Assembly: GCF_003122365.1 (NCBI RefSeq)
Contig: NZ_CP029254.1
Span: 6,264,001-6,328,000 of the forward strand
DNA: 64,000 nucleotides
Source: Streptomyces spongiicola
GTDB lineage: Bacteria > Actinomycetota > Actinomycetes > Streptomycetales > Streptomycetaceae
Direction of reading: 5' to 3'
Positions within the stretch are counted from its first letter, which is position 1; each line of letters begins with the position of its first letter. A program made the position numbers and the translations under genes. Positions 47,269 through 55,905 of this stretch are shown one piece after another. The notes below the pieces were generated by a model. The model saw nothing but the letters and a program-made list of their open reading frames with translations, had not been told where the DNA came from and did no database searches.

Positions 47269-47988
47269 GTTCTGGCCACATCGGGCGGACACCGTGTCGG
47301 CGACCGCACGAGAGTGTCCTTCGGCTCGCTGGTGCACCACGCCGTCGAACTGTCCGGAGTCCATGGACGCCGACCCCGGATCATGTACGTCGGTACCGCC
47401 GTCGGCGACGCCGAGCCGTTCGCCTTCCGCATGAGCTAGGCCGCGCGTGCGGCCGGCTTCGATCTGACGCCCCTTCACCTCTTCCCGATGCCCGATCTCG
47501 ACGACATCGAGGGCGCCGTCCTCGAACACGACGTCGTCTGGGTCATGGGAGGCTCGGTGGCGAACCTGCTGGCGGTGTGGCGGGTGCACGGACTCGACGC
47601 CGTGCTGCGCCGCGCATGGCAGGCCGGCGTCGTGCTCAGCGGAGTCAGCGCGGGGTCGATCTGCTGGTTCCAGGGCGGCACCACCGACTCCTTCGGACCC
47701 GGACTGCGGCCGCTCACCGACGCCCTCGGATTCCTTCCCCACGGCAACGGCGTGCACTACGACAGCGACCTCGGCCGCCGCCCGCTGGTGCACCGGCTGG
47801 TCGCGGACGGCACCTTGCCGGTCACCCACTGCACCGACGACGGGGTCCGGCTCGTCTACCGGGGCACCGACCTGGTCGAGGCCGTCAGCGAGCGGCCCGG
47901 CAAGGGCGCTTACCTCGTCGTCCGCGAGGGCGACCGGGCGGTCGAGGAGCGCATTTCCCCGCGCCTGCTGCCCGCACCCCGCTCCTGA
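47248..47988 (+). pseudogene. Peptidase E (S51) with amber codon and no start
   Basis: The frame encodes a recognisable peptidase S51 protein: EPTVLATSGGHRVG, RRPRIMYVGTAVGDAEPF, then after a TAG at 47437 AARAAGFDLTPLHLF, VVWVMGGSVANLL and the nucleophile loop SGVSAGSICWF. The TAG stands where a sense codon is expected, and there is no ATG, GTG or TTG at the natural N-terminus (an ACG at 47248 sits at the right place, inside the hairpin). The part after the TAG (ATG 47488-47988, 166 residues) keeps the serine but lacks the N-terminal strands. Probably inactive. Confidence 0.75.
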
Positions 47989-48077
47989 AACCGGTCCATC
48001 CCGGAAACGGCCGGCGCGGGTGTCGGTGCGGCCGAATATCCTGGACCCCCTGGCCCGGCTGACGAAGGAGTCCCAAG

Positions 48078-49496
48078 GTGCCGTCGATGCTCGATGCCGT
48101 CGTCGTGGGGGCGGGGCCCAACGGACTGACCGCAGCCGCCGAACTGGCGCGCCGCGGGTTCTCGGTCGCCGTCTTCGAGGCCCTGGACACCGTCGGCGGT
48201 GGCGCCAGGACCGAGGAGCTCACGCTCCCGGGCTTCCGGCACGACCCCTGCTCGGCGGTGCACCCCCTGGGTGCGGGCTCGCCCGCCTTCAACGCGATGC
48301 CGCTGGACCGGTTCGGGCTTCAGTGGCTCCAGCCGCCGCTGCCCATGGCCCACCCGTTCGACGACGGCACCGCCGCCGTGCTCTCCCGCTCGGTCGCGGA
48401 GACCGCCGCGTCCTTCGGGCCCCGCGACGCGGGCGCCTACCGCCGACTGGTCGCGCCGTACCTCAGCCGATGGGACACCCTCGTAAGGGACTTCATGTCC
48501 CTGCCGCTCAGTGCCCTGCCGCGCGATCCGCTCACCCTGGCCCGCTTCGGCCTCGACGGACTCCCTCCCTCCACATGGCTGATGCGCCGGTTCCGCGACG
48601 ACCGGGCCCGTGCCCTGTTCGCCGGACTCGTCGCCCATGTGATCGGCCCGTTGACCGGCATCGGCACCGGCGCCGTCGGCCTGGTCTTCGCCCTCGCCGC
48701 CCATGCCGTCGGCTGGCCGCTGCCCCGCGGCGGCTCGCAGTCGATCTCCGACGCCCTCGCCGCGTACGTACGCGAATGCGGCGGCACGATCCACACCGGG
48801 ACCGAGATCAGGCGCCTCGACGATCTGCCCCCCGCCCGCGCCTACGTCTTCGACACCTCTCCCACGGCACTCGCCCGGATCGCGGGCCTGGGGAGAGCCT
48901 ACGAGGGCTACCGGTACGGCGCGAGCGTCTTCAAGATCGATTACGCCCTGGACGGGCCGGTACCGTGGACCGCCGAGGAACCCCGCCGGGCCGGGACGGT
49001 CCAGATCGGCCCCGGCAGCCGGGAGATCGGCACCGCGCTCCGCCGGGCATCCGGCGGACGCGTCCCCGGGACACCGTTCCTGATCACCGCGCAGCCCACC
49101 CTGGTCGACCCCTCCCGGGCCCCCGAGGGCAAGCACGTCTTCTGGGCCTACGGCCATGTCCCGCACGGCTGGGAGGGCGACCTCACGGACGCGATGGAGC
49201 GGCAGATCGAGCGCTTCGCCCCCGGCTTCCGCGACCTGGTGCTCGCCCGCGCCGTCGCCGGGCCCCCGCAACTGGCCGCGCGCAACGCCAACTACGTCGG
49301 CGGCGACATCGCGTGCGGCGCTGCGACCGGCCTCCAACTGCTGCTCCGCCCCAGGGCGACGCTGTTCCCGTACCGGACCCCGCACCCCGCGGTGTTCCTG
49401 TGCTCGTCCGCCACCCCGCCCGGCCCGGGTGTGCACGGGATGTCCGGGCACAACGCCGCCAAGGCGGTGTGGCGCCGGCTGCGCGGCGGACACTGA
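48078..49496 (+). CDS. Phytoene desaturase-like FAD oxidoreductase
   Basis: A 472-residue flavoprotein. N-terminal AVVVGAGPNGLTAAAELARR FAD loop, GGGARTEEL with the conserved arginine, and a C-terminal GVHGMSGHNAAKAVWRRL. This fits the pyridine-nucleotide-disulfide/amine-oxidase-like 'crtI-related' group (PYROXD2-like) widespread in actinobacteria. GTG 48078 follows GAAGGAG by seven bases. No carotenoid genes are adjacent; substrate unknown. Confidence 0.83.
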   Translation: MPSMLDAVVVGAGPNGLTAAAELARRGFSVAVFEALDTVGGGARTEELTLPGFRHDPCSAVHPLGAGSPAFNAMPLDRFGLQWLQPPLPMAHPFDDGTAAVLSRSVAETAASFGPRDAGAYRRLVAPYLSRWDTLVRDFMSLPLSALPRDPLTLARFGLDGLPPSTWLMRRFRDDRARALFAGLVAHVIGPLTGIGTGAVGLVFALAAHAVGWPLPRGGSQSISDALAAYVRECGGTIHTGTEIRRLDDLPPARAYVFDTSPTALARIAGLGRAYEGYRYGASVFKIDYALDGPVPWTAEEPRRAGTVQIGPGSREIGTALRRASGGRVPGTPFLITAQPTLVDPSRAPEGKHVFWAYGHVPHGWEGDLTDAMERQIERFAPGFRDLVLARAVAGPPQLAARNANYVGGDIACGAATGLQLLLRPRATLFPYRTPHPAVFLCSSATPPGPGVHGMSGHNAAKAVWRRLRGGH

Positions 49497-49497
49497 A

Positions 49498-49600
49498 CCG
49501 TCGCCCGTCGCCCGTCGCCCGTCGCCCGTCGCCCGTCGCCCGTCGCCCGTCGCCCGTCGCCCGTCGCGCCGGTCGTTGGCCGGCAGCGGGCAGCGGGCAG
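49498..49600. repeat. 7-bp tandem repeats
   Basis: GTCGCCC is repeated about nine times (49500-49565), followed by a short run of AGCGGGC. They lie directly after the flavoprotein stop and before the macro-domain gene. Confidence 0.85.
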
Positions 49601-49607
49601 CGGCATC

Positions 49608-50135
49608 ATGGGGACCATGACCGGGCAGCCCGCGATCACCCTCGTCCGCGGTGACATCACCGAGCAGGACGCCGACGCCGTCGTGAACGCCGCGAACTCC
49701 TCCCTCCTCGGCGGCGGAGGCGTGGACGGGGCGATCCACCGGCGCGGCGGGCCGGAGATCCTTCAGGACTGCCGGAGGCTGCGGGCCTCCCGCCACGGCG
49801 CCGGTCTGCCGACCGGCCAGGCGGTCGCGACCACCGCCGGGAGGCTGCCGGCCCGATGGGTCATCCACACCGTCGGCCCGGTCCACAGCACCACGGAGGA
49901 CCGCGGCGCCCTGCTCGCCTCCTGCTACCGGGAATCCCTGCGCGTCGCCGACGAACTGGGCGCCTGCACGGTCGCGTTCCCGGCGATCTCCACCGGCGTG
50001 TACCGGTGGCCGATGGACGACGCGGCTCGCATCGCGGTGGAGACGGTGCGTGGCACCCGGGCCGCCGTCGAGGAGGTGCGGTTCGTCCTGTTCGACGACC
50101 GGGCGTACCAGGCGTTCGCCCGGCAGCTCGAATGA
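49608..50135 (+). CDS. Macro-domain protein (O-acetyl-ADP-ribose deacetylase-like)
   Basis: A 175-residue macro domain that binds ADP-ribose and probably removes its O-acetyl or protein-linked forms. Seen: GDITEQDADAVVNAANSSLLGGGGVDGAIHRRGG (in part; the Asn and the glycine loop of MacroD-type enzymes), RWVIHTVGPV, and AFPAISTGVYRWP. ATG 49608 or ATG 49617. A sirtuin, which makes O-acetyl-ADP-ribose, is encoded 6 kb away. Confidence 0.9.
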   Translation: MGTMTGQPAITLVRGDITEQDADAVVNAANSSLLGGGGVDGAIHRRGGPEILQDCRRLRASRHGAGLPTGQAVATTAGRLPARWVIHTVGPVHSTTEDRGALLASCYRESLRVADELGACTVAFPAISTGVYRWPMDDAARIAVETVRGTRAAVEEVRFVLFDDRAYQAFARQLE

Positions 50136-50892
50136 CGGAGACCGCGGTGGGATCGGCCCGTCGCGACCGAGCCCGGTCAGTGGGCTTCCGGAGCAGCGGG
50201 ACCGCCGGTGGCACCGGTGCGCGCTCCTGGCCGGACGGGGGAGGCCCCGTCCGCGATGCGCGTGGCGTGGCGTCGACCGAGGTGCGGTGTCCCACGGCGG
50301 CCCACGGCTTCCGGGCCGGCGATGGTCGCCTTACGGGCGAGGCGAGCCGGCGGTGCACCCGGTCCGCCCGTACCCCGCATTCTCAACTGCCACCCAGAGT
50401 TATTTCAGGACGCTGAACCCTCGGTCGTCCTCCGGGTTTCCGCCGGATGGCTCGATGTCGATTCCGGTGTGGTGTCGAATTCAACGAGGGCGTTCTCGAC
50501 AGCCCGCCCCCGCGCGCGGCCGCCGGTCCGCGCGGACTGGGCTTCTGACCGGACGCCGACCCTGCCCGTGCGTGCGCGGCCGCCGGAGTACCGCAAGGCA
50601 TGTGCACGACATTGCCTGGTCCGAGGCTGGAGCCGTCCGCCGGGAGCCGGAGGGTCCACTGTCAGCTCGCGTCCGCAATCGTGTTTGGAGCCGGTCGTCT
50701 TTCACGGCGTTTTGTTCGAAAATCTAGCCACATGAATATCAAAGCTTATTACCTGCGAGAAGGTGCCGGACGTGTGCTGAATTCCGTCCGCGGCTCTGCC
50801 AGAGTTTTCCCCGGGCCCGCCGGATTGCGCAGGCGGCGCCCGTTCCCATCGGTCCCTTCGCCGGCAACACGGCGAAGACGAAAGGAGTGCTT
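50136..50892. other. Long gap with AT-rich leader before a secreted-protein gene
   Basis: No gene is supported in the first 500 bases. From about 50690 to 50765 the base composition drops sharply in GC (TTTTGTTCGAAAATCTAGCC, then ATGAATATCAAAGC), the most AT-rich patch in the window. It is a good place for the promoter of the secreted protein, implying a 5' leader of over 100 bases. The ATG at 50732 opens a frame that soon becomes basic low complexity and overlaps the next gene. Confidence 0.45.
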
Positions 50893-51276
50893 GTGCCGAA
50901 GATCGCTCGCGTCGCCGCAGCCGCCGCAGCCGCCTTCCTGGCCGGCGGACTGTTCGCTCCGGCCGCGTCCGCATCCTCATCGCACCCGTACACCTGCGCC
51001 AACCAGAGCATCGGCGTGAACTGCTCCGGCGTCATCACCGTCAACGACGTGCTCAACGGCACCACCGTCAACATCGGTGGCATCAGCGCCCTCAACGGCA
51101 CCCAGATCAACGGCCTCCAGACGGCGCTGGCCAACGTCGCGAACAACAACGTCAACGCGCCCGTCACCGTCCAGATCGGCGCGTTGGAGACCACGGCCAT
51201 CACGACCCTCGCGGGCTACGGCAAGACCGTACTGCCCACGAACGTCAACGTCTGCGCCGGCAGCATCTGCGTCTGA
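50893..51276 (+). CDS. Small secreted protein of unknown family
   Basis: A 127-residue protein. GTG 50893 follows GGAG by five bases. The signal peptide (basic start, AAAAAAAFLAGGLF core, cleavage near ASA) leaves a mature part of about 95 residues rich in Asn, Thr, Val and Gly with four cysteines placed as two pairs near the ends (YTCANQSIGVNCSG and NVNVCAGSICV). The middle, NGTQINGLQTALANVANNNV, is beta-prone with repeated N-V/N-G steps. It resembles hydrophobic surface proteins of aerial hyphae in style, but I see no chaplin or rodlin signature. Low-GC leader and codon choice differ from neighbours. Confidence 0.7.
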   Translation: MPKIARVAAAAAAAFLAGGLFAPAASASSSHPYTCANQSIGVNCSGVITVNDVLNGTTVNIGGISALNGTQINGLQTALANVANNNVNAPVTVQIGALETTAITTLAGYGKTVLPTNVNVCAGSICV

Positions 51277-52013
51277 CGCCGGCCGTACGCGGGGGACGGG
51301 CTGCTCGGGGACGCTGCCCGGAGCAGCCCGCCGCACACCCGCCGCACAAGGGGGGCCGGGACCCACCCGGCGACGCGTGCACCATCCGCTCCCCGTGGCA
51401 CACGCTGACGGCCCCGGCCGCATCCGGATGCTGTCGCCAGATCCGGGGCCCCGTGTGACGCCGGCCTCCAGGACCCGGTCGTGGTCCTGGAGGCCGGCTC
51501 TGCTTGAGGCGGGCGGTCGCCGTCGCGGCCGCCGGGGTCGTGCGAGCGGATCCCGGCCGCGTCCCGCCGCGTACGGTGACCGGGCCTCCCCGGTCCTGCC
51601 GTCTGCCGCAGGCCGACCGGGTACCGCCCGCTGCGTGTCCCCGCCGGAGGACGGGAACCCGGTCCGTGCGCCGTCGGCTCCCGTTCGCATGCCGTCGGCT
51701 CCCGTTCGTGTCCCGTCCGCTCCGGTCCGTGTCCGGTCCGTGTCCGGTCCGCGCTGATCGGTACCCGGTCCGCGTACCGGAGGCCCGGTGCCCTGCTCCT
51801 TGGGTTGTGCTGCCGGCCGCCCTTCCTCCGTCAGCCGTCGGCCCTCCGCTGCCGGCCGTCCACGGAGCCCGTCCGCCGGACGGCCCGTGCCGTTGGCCAA
51901 CGCGGGTGACCGCGGTCCACCGGGACGGCGCGCCCCCGCCGCCCGGCGGCGCCCCCGACGATCGTCCGGCTAACGTCACGCGCGTTCAGCGATCTTCCCA
52001 CCGGGGGTGCCTG
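51277..52013. other. Gap with terminator and short repeats
   Basis: Contains the hairpin at 51460-51498 and, around 51668-51760, repeated CCGTCGGCTCCCGTTCG and GTCCGGTCCGTGTCC units. No gene is supported. Open frames here are repeat shadows. Confidence 0.5.
51460..51498 (+). terminator. 15-bp perfect hairpin downstream of the secreted-protein gene
   Basis: GCCGGCCTCCAGGAC (51460-51474) pairs exactly with GTCCTGGAGGCCGGC (51484-51498) around a nine-base loop, followed by TCTGCTT. It lies 180 bases after the stop. Confidence 0.65.
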
Positions 52014-53345
52014 ATGCGCCGTCTGACCGCAGGGCTGGCCGTGCTGGCCGGCCTCGCCGCCTGGCCCTGGCTCGGGGCCCGGACCGCCCCCGCCGCGGGT
52101 GAGCCCGCCGCGCGGGACACCGGCCGCGGCACCAACATCCTGATCGTCGGCATCGACAGCCGCGCCGGTCTCTCGGCCGCGGAGAAGCGCCGCCTGCACG
52201 TGGGCGGCGAAGGCTGCGACTGCACCGACGTGATGATGCTCGTCCACCTCTCCGAGGACCGGCGGCGCGCGAGTGTGGTCTCCATCCCCCGTGACAGCTA
52301 CGTCGAGTACGCCGCGCCCGAGGGAACGACCGGCGCGGGCCCGCGCGGGAAGATCAACGGAGCCTTCAAGCTCGGACGCGGTCCGCTGGCCGTGCGTACC
52401 GTCGAGCAGGCCACGGGTCTGAGCGTCGACCACTACCTGGAGACCGACTTCACCGGATTCGAGCGGGCAGTCGACGACCTGGGCGGCGCCACCGTGTGCA
52501 CGGACAAGCCGCTGAAGGACCGGAAGTCGGGCCTCGACATCTCCACGGGCACACATCACCTCGACGGGAACAGGGCCCTCGGCTACGCCCGGGCGCGGCA
52601 CCTCGACCCTCCGGGGGACCTCGGCCGGGTCCGCCGCCAGCAGCGCATGCTCGCCGGGATGCTCGAAGCACTGACCGTCCGCGGGGCGCTGGCCGACCCC
52701 GTGAAGGCCGCGGACACCGCACACCGGCTGCTCAGGTCCGTTCGCACCGACGATCGCACCGGTTTGAACGACCTCATCGGCATCGGCTGGACGCTGGGGC
52801 GGCTACCGGCCGACCGGATGGAGTTCGCCACCGTGCCGATCTCCCACTTCGACCACCGCGTGCCGGGCGTGGGCTCCACGCTGCTCTGGCACGAGTCGCG
52901 CTCCCGTGCCCTCTGGGACGCCCTGCGCGCCGACCGCCCGATCACCGGCGATACCCGCATCCTCCCAGTGCCGGAAACCCGCGCCGAGACCGACCCCGCC
53001 CGGATCGAGGTGCGCGCCGACGACGCGAGGGTCGCCACCGCGTTGCGGAGCAGCGGGTTCGCGGTGACGGACACCTCGGCGTCCGCTCCGGCCCAGCGGC
53101 CCGCGGGCCCGCCGGTGATCACCTTCCCGGAGGGGCGGGAGGCCGACGCCGCGACCCTGGCCGCGGCCCTCCCCGGTGCCCGTCTCCGGTCCGAGATCCG
53201 CCCCGACGCCGTCCTCGACGTCGCCGTCGGCTCCGATCCCGTCGTGGTCAAGACGGTCACCTACGACCGCAACCTCGCCGAGGGCGCCCCGGTGACCGCG
53301 GACCGGTTCCGCTGCCCCGGTCACCCGGCGCCGGCAGGCGACTGA
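52014..53345 (+). CDS. LytR-CpsA-Psr (LCP) family cell-wall ligase
   Basis: A 443-residue extracytoplasmic enzyme that transfers glycopolymers from lipid carriers to peptidoglycan. An N-terminal signal anchor (LTAGLAVLAGLAAWPWLGA) precedes the LCP catalytic domain (about residues 38-255): NILIVGIDSRAGL, SVVSIPRDSYVEY, GPRGKINGAFKLGRG, DHYLETDFTGFERAVDDLGG and the late arginine cluster YARARHLDPPGDLGRVRRQQ. The C-terminal ~110 residues match a LytR_C domain (RIEVRADDARVATALRSSGF). The ATG at 52014 has no strong ribosome site. Confidence 0.88.
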   Translation: MRRLTAGLAVLAGLAAWPWLGARTAPAAGEPAARDTGRGTNILIVGIDSRAGLSAAEKRRLHVGGEGCDCTDVMMLVHLSEDRRRASVVSIPRDSYVEYAAPEGTTGAGPRGKINGAFKLGRGPLAVRTVEQATGLSVDHYLETDFTGFERAVDDLGGATVCTDKPLKDRKSGLDISTGTHHLDGNRALGYARARHLDPPGDLGRVRRQQRMLAGMLEALTVRGALADPVKAADTAHRLLRSVRTDDRTGLNDLIGIGWTLGRLPADRMEFATVPISHFDHRVPGVGSTLLWHESRSRALWDALRADRPITGDTRILPVPETRAETDPARIEVRADDARVATALRSSGFAVTDTSASAPAQRPAGPPVITFPEGREADAATLAAALPGARLRSEIRPDAVLDVAVGSDPVVVKTVTYDRNLAEGAPVTADRFRCPGHPAPAGD

Positions 53346-53637
53346 CGCACCCGGCGCCGGCGCCGGCCCTTCACCGCCCCGGCCCTTCACCGCCCCGGCT
53401 CCTCACCGGCCGCGGCCCGTACCCCGGCCCCTCACCGGCCGCGGCCCGTACCCCGGCCCCTCACCGGCCCCGGCCCGCACCCCGGCGCGGGCGGGCGGCG
53501 GGGCGGGCGGCGGGGCGGGTCCCGGGGCCGCCGGTCTCCGGCCCCGTACCCGGCGCGTCTGCCCGGGGCCCGGTTCGCAGGGGCGCCGCACCCCTGACGG
53601 CCGTGATGTCGTTTTCTCGCCAGCGTACGGCCTCACC
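53346..53637. repeat. 29-bp repeats in the spacer before the Ada/AlkA gene
   Basis: Three copies of CCCCTCACCGGCCGCGGCCC(GTACCCCGG) stand in tandem at about 53398-53480, followed by GGCGGGGCGGGC runs. No gene is supported. The region just before 53638 may hold the repair gene's promoter. Confidence 0.6.
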
Positions 53638-55161
53638 ATGGCCGATGCTGGAGCCATGCCTTCCGACGTGCACCCTTCCATGCACACCGACACCGAGCGC
53701 TGTGTACGGGCCGTACGGTCCAGGGACGCGCGGTTCGACGGGTGGTTCTTCACCGCCGTGCTGACGACCCGCATCTACTGCCGGCCCAGCTGCCCCGCCG
53801 TTTCGCCGCGGGCCGAGAACATGGCCTTCTACCCCACCGCGGCCGCCTGCCAGCAGGCCGGGTTCCGGGCCTGCAAGCGGTGCCGCCCGGACACCAGCCC
53901 GGGTTCACCGGAGTGGAACGCCCGCGCCGACGCCGTAGCCCGTGCGATGCGCCTGATCCAGGACGGGGTCGTCGACCGGGAGGGCGTGACCGGCCTCGCG
54001 GCCCGGCTCGGGTACTCGACCCGGCAGATCGAGCGGCAGCTCCTCGCCGAGGTCGGCGCGGGACCGCTGGCACTGGCCCGGGCCCAACGGGCGCAGACCG
54101 CACGGATCCTCGCGGAGACGACCTCGCTGCCCCTGGCCGACGTGGCGTTCGCCGCGGGCTTCTCCTCCATCCGCACCTTCAACGAGACCGTTCGCGAGGT
54201 GTTCGCGCTGGCCCCGGGCGAGCTGCGGAACCGCGCCGCGACCCGGCGCGGAGGAGCGCCGCTGCCGACGGCACCGGGTGTCATCACGCTGCGCCTTCCG
54301 TTCCGCGCGCCGCTCAACCCCGACAACCTCTTCGGGCATCTGGCCGCGACCGCCGTACCCGGGGTGGAGGAGTGGCGGGACGGCGCCTACCGCCGCACGC
54401 TCACCCTGCCGAACGGCCACGGAATCGTGTCCCTGGCCCCCCGGCCGGACCACATCGCGTGCCGGCTGTCCCTCACCGACCACCGCGACCTCACCCTCGC
54501 CATCAGCGTCTGCCGCCGGATGCTCGACCTCGACGCCGACCCGGTCGCCGTGGACGACCAGCTCCGCACCGACCCGCTGCTCGCCCCACTCGTGGACAAG
54601 GCGCCGGGGCGGCGCGTGCCGCGCACCGCCGACGCCGCGGAGTTCGCGGTACGGGCCGTCCTCGGCCAGCAGGTCTCCACCGCGGCCGCCCGCACCCACG
54701 CCGCCCGGCTGGTCACCGCCCACGGCACCCCCGTACAGGACCCCGAGGGCGGCCTCACCCACCTCTTCCCCGGACCGGGGGCCCTGGCCGCCGCCGACCC
54801 GGAGCGCCTCGCGTTCCCGCGCAGCCGGCGTACCGCGCTCACCACACTCTTCGGGGCACTCGCCGACGGCAGGATCCGGCTCGGACCCGGCAGCGACTGG
54901 GCCGAGGCCCGCGCCCGGCTCTCCGCGCTGCCCGGCCTCGGGCCCTGGACCGTGGAGGCCATCGCCATGCGGGCACTCGGTGACCCGGACGCCTTCCTGC
55001 CCACCGACCTCGGGGTCCGGCACGCCGCCGCCGGCCTCGGACTTCCGCCGACGCCCGCCGCGCTCACCGCCCGCGCCGCTGCCTGGCGGCCCTGGCGCGC
55101 CTACGCCGTCCAGTACCTCTGGGCCACCGGCGACCACCCGATCAACCGTCTCCCTGTCTGA
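53638..55161 (+). CDS. alkA: Ada/AlkA fusion: methyl-phosphotriester sensor plus 3-methyladenine glycosylase
   Basis: A 507-residue fusion. An Ada-type zinc domain (Cys48, Cys52, Cys79, Cys82 in YCRPSCP...CKRC) takes methyl groups from DNA phosphotriesters; an AraC helix-turn-helix (about 95-190; RQIERQLLAEVGAGPLALAR) follows; then AlkA-N (about 205-320) and the HhH-GPD glycosylase (about 325-500) with LPGLGPWTVEAIAMRALG and catalytic Asp in FLPTDLGVRHA. So sensor, activator and base-excision enzyme are one chain. ATG 53638 is one option; ATG 53680 starts at the usual MHTDTERC. The ogt gene follows 173 bases on. Confidence 0.9.
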   Translation: MADAGAMPSDVHPSMHTDTERCVRAVRSRDARFDGWFFTAVLTTRIYCRPSCPAVSPRAENMAFYPTAAACQQAGFRACKRCRPDTSPGSPEWNARADAVARAMRLIQDGVVDREGVTGLAARLGYSTRQIERQLLAEVGAGPLALARAQRAQTARILAETTSLPLADVAFAAGFSSIRTFNETVREVFALAPGELRNRAATRRGGAPLPTAPGVITLRLPFRAPLNPDNLFGHLAATAVPGVEEWRDGAYRRTLTLPNGHGIVSLAPRPDHIACRLSLTDHRDLTLAISVCRRMLDLDADPVAVDDQLRTDPLLAPLVDKAPGRRVPRTADAAEFAVRAVLGQQVSTAAARTHAARLVTAHGTPVQDPEGGLTHLFPGPGALAAADPERLAFPRSRRTALTTLFGALADGRIRLGPGSDWAEARARLSALPGLGPWTVEAIAMRALGDPDAFLPTDLGVRHAAAGLGLPPTPAALTARAAAWRPWRAYAVQYLWATGDHPINRLPV

Positions 55162-55164
55162 GCA

Positions 55165-55325
55165 GCCCGGCAGGCCGGCAGGTCCGGCAGGTCCGGCAGG
55201 TCCGGCAAGTAGAGGAGTCCCGGTCAGCAGAGCGGACCCAGCACCCGAGCGAGCCGAGCAAGCCCACCACCCAAGCAAGCCGAGCAAGCCCACCACCCGA
55301 GAAGCCCACCACCCGAGCAACCCGA
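55165..55325. repeat. Short tandem repeats between alkA and ogt
   Basis: GGCAGGTCC (9 bp) is repeated at about 55170-55206, then AAGCCCACCACCCGAGC-type units at about 55255-55320. The second set ends at the ogt ribosome site. Confidence 0.7.
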
Positions 55326-55334
55326 GGAATCCCC

Positions 55335-55829
55335 GTGAGCCGCACCCACACCGTCATCGACAGCCCGTACGGCCCGCTCACCCTCGTCGCCACCGACGAC
55401 GTCCTCAGCGGCCTGTACATGACCCGGCAGCGTCACCGCCCCGGCGAGGAGACCTTCGGCGACCCCGATCCCCGGCCCTTCCGTGAGGTGATCCGCCAGC
55501 TCGACGCCTACTTCTCCGGCGAGCTGAGGAGCTTCGACCTGCCGCTGCATCTCGCGGGCACGCCCTTCCAGCGCACCGTCTGGGAGCAGCTGCTGCTGAT
55601 CCCCTACGGTGAGACCCGCAGCTACGGCGAACTCGCCGGGGCGCTCGGCAAACCCGGTGCCTCACGTGCCGTCGGCCTCGCCAACGGCAGGAACCCCGTC
55701 GGGATCATCGTCCCCTGCCACCGGGTGGTCGGAGCCTCCGGCAGTCTGACGGGTTACGGCGGCGGGCTCGACCGCAAGCAGCGGCTGCTTGCCTTCGAGC
55801 GGGGCGTGCCCGGCGACGGCCTGTTCTGA
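55335..55829 (+). CDS. ogt: Methylated-DNA--protein-cysteine methyltransferase
   Basis: A 164-residue suicide repair protein that removes O6-alkyl groups from guanine. The acceptor-cysteine motif GIIVPCHRVVGASG, the helix-turn-helix segment ETRSYGELAGALGKPGASRAVG and the Asn hinge GLANGRNPVG are intact. GTG 55335 follows GAGGAAT. It provides the activity missing from the Ada/AlkA fusion just upstream and is probably induced together with it. Confidence 0.93.
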   Translation: MSRTHTVIDSPYGPLTLVATDDVLSGLYMTRQRHRPGEETFGDPDPRPFREVIRQLDAYFSGELRSFDLPLHLAGTPFQRTVWEQLLLIPYGETRSYGELAGALGKPGASRAVGLANGRNPVGIIVPCHRVVGASGSLTGYGGGLDRKQRLLAFERGVPGDGLF

Positions 55830-55837
55830 GGGGCCGC

Positions 55838-55866
55838 GGCGGCGGTACCACCCCGGTACCGCCGCC
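55838..55866. terminator. 12-bp hairpin between convergent ogt and sirtuin genes
   Basis: GGCGGCGGTACC and GGTACCGCCGCC around a five-base loop, nine bases after the ogt stop and 40 before the leftward sirtuin stop. Confidence 0.6.
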
Positions 55867-55905
55867 CGTGCCGTGGCGGGATCCCGCGCAGCCCGCGGCG
55901 GGCGG

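Noticed and set aside
49500..49565. Short regular repeats resembling a mini CRISPR
   Set aside because: The units are contiguous 7-mers without spacers and no cas gene is present; the same holds for all other arrays in the window.
50732..51019. Possible small gene beginning MNIKAYYLREGAG
   Set aside because: Starts in the AT-rich leader but soon becomes arginine/proline low complexity and overlaps the secreted protein in another frame. More likely leader sequence.
50893..51276. Chaplin or rodlin identity for the secreted protein
   Set aside because: Size and export fit, but the chaplin domain pattern and rodlin sequence features are absent; I left it unnamed.
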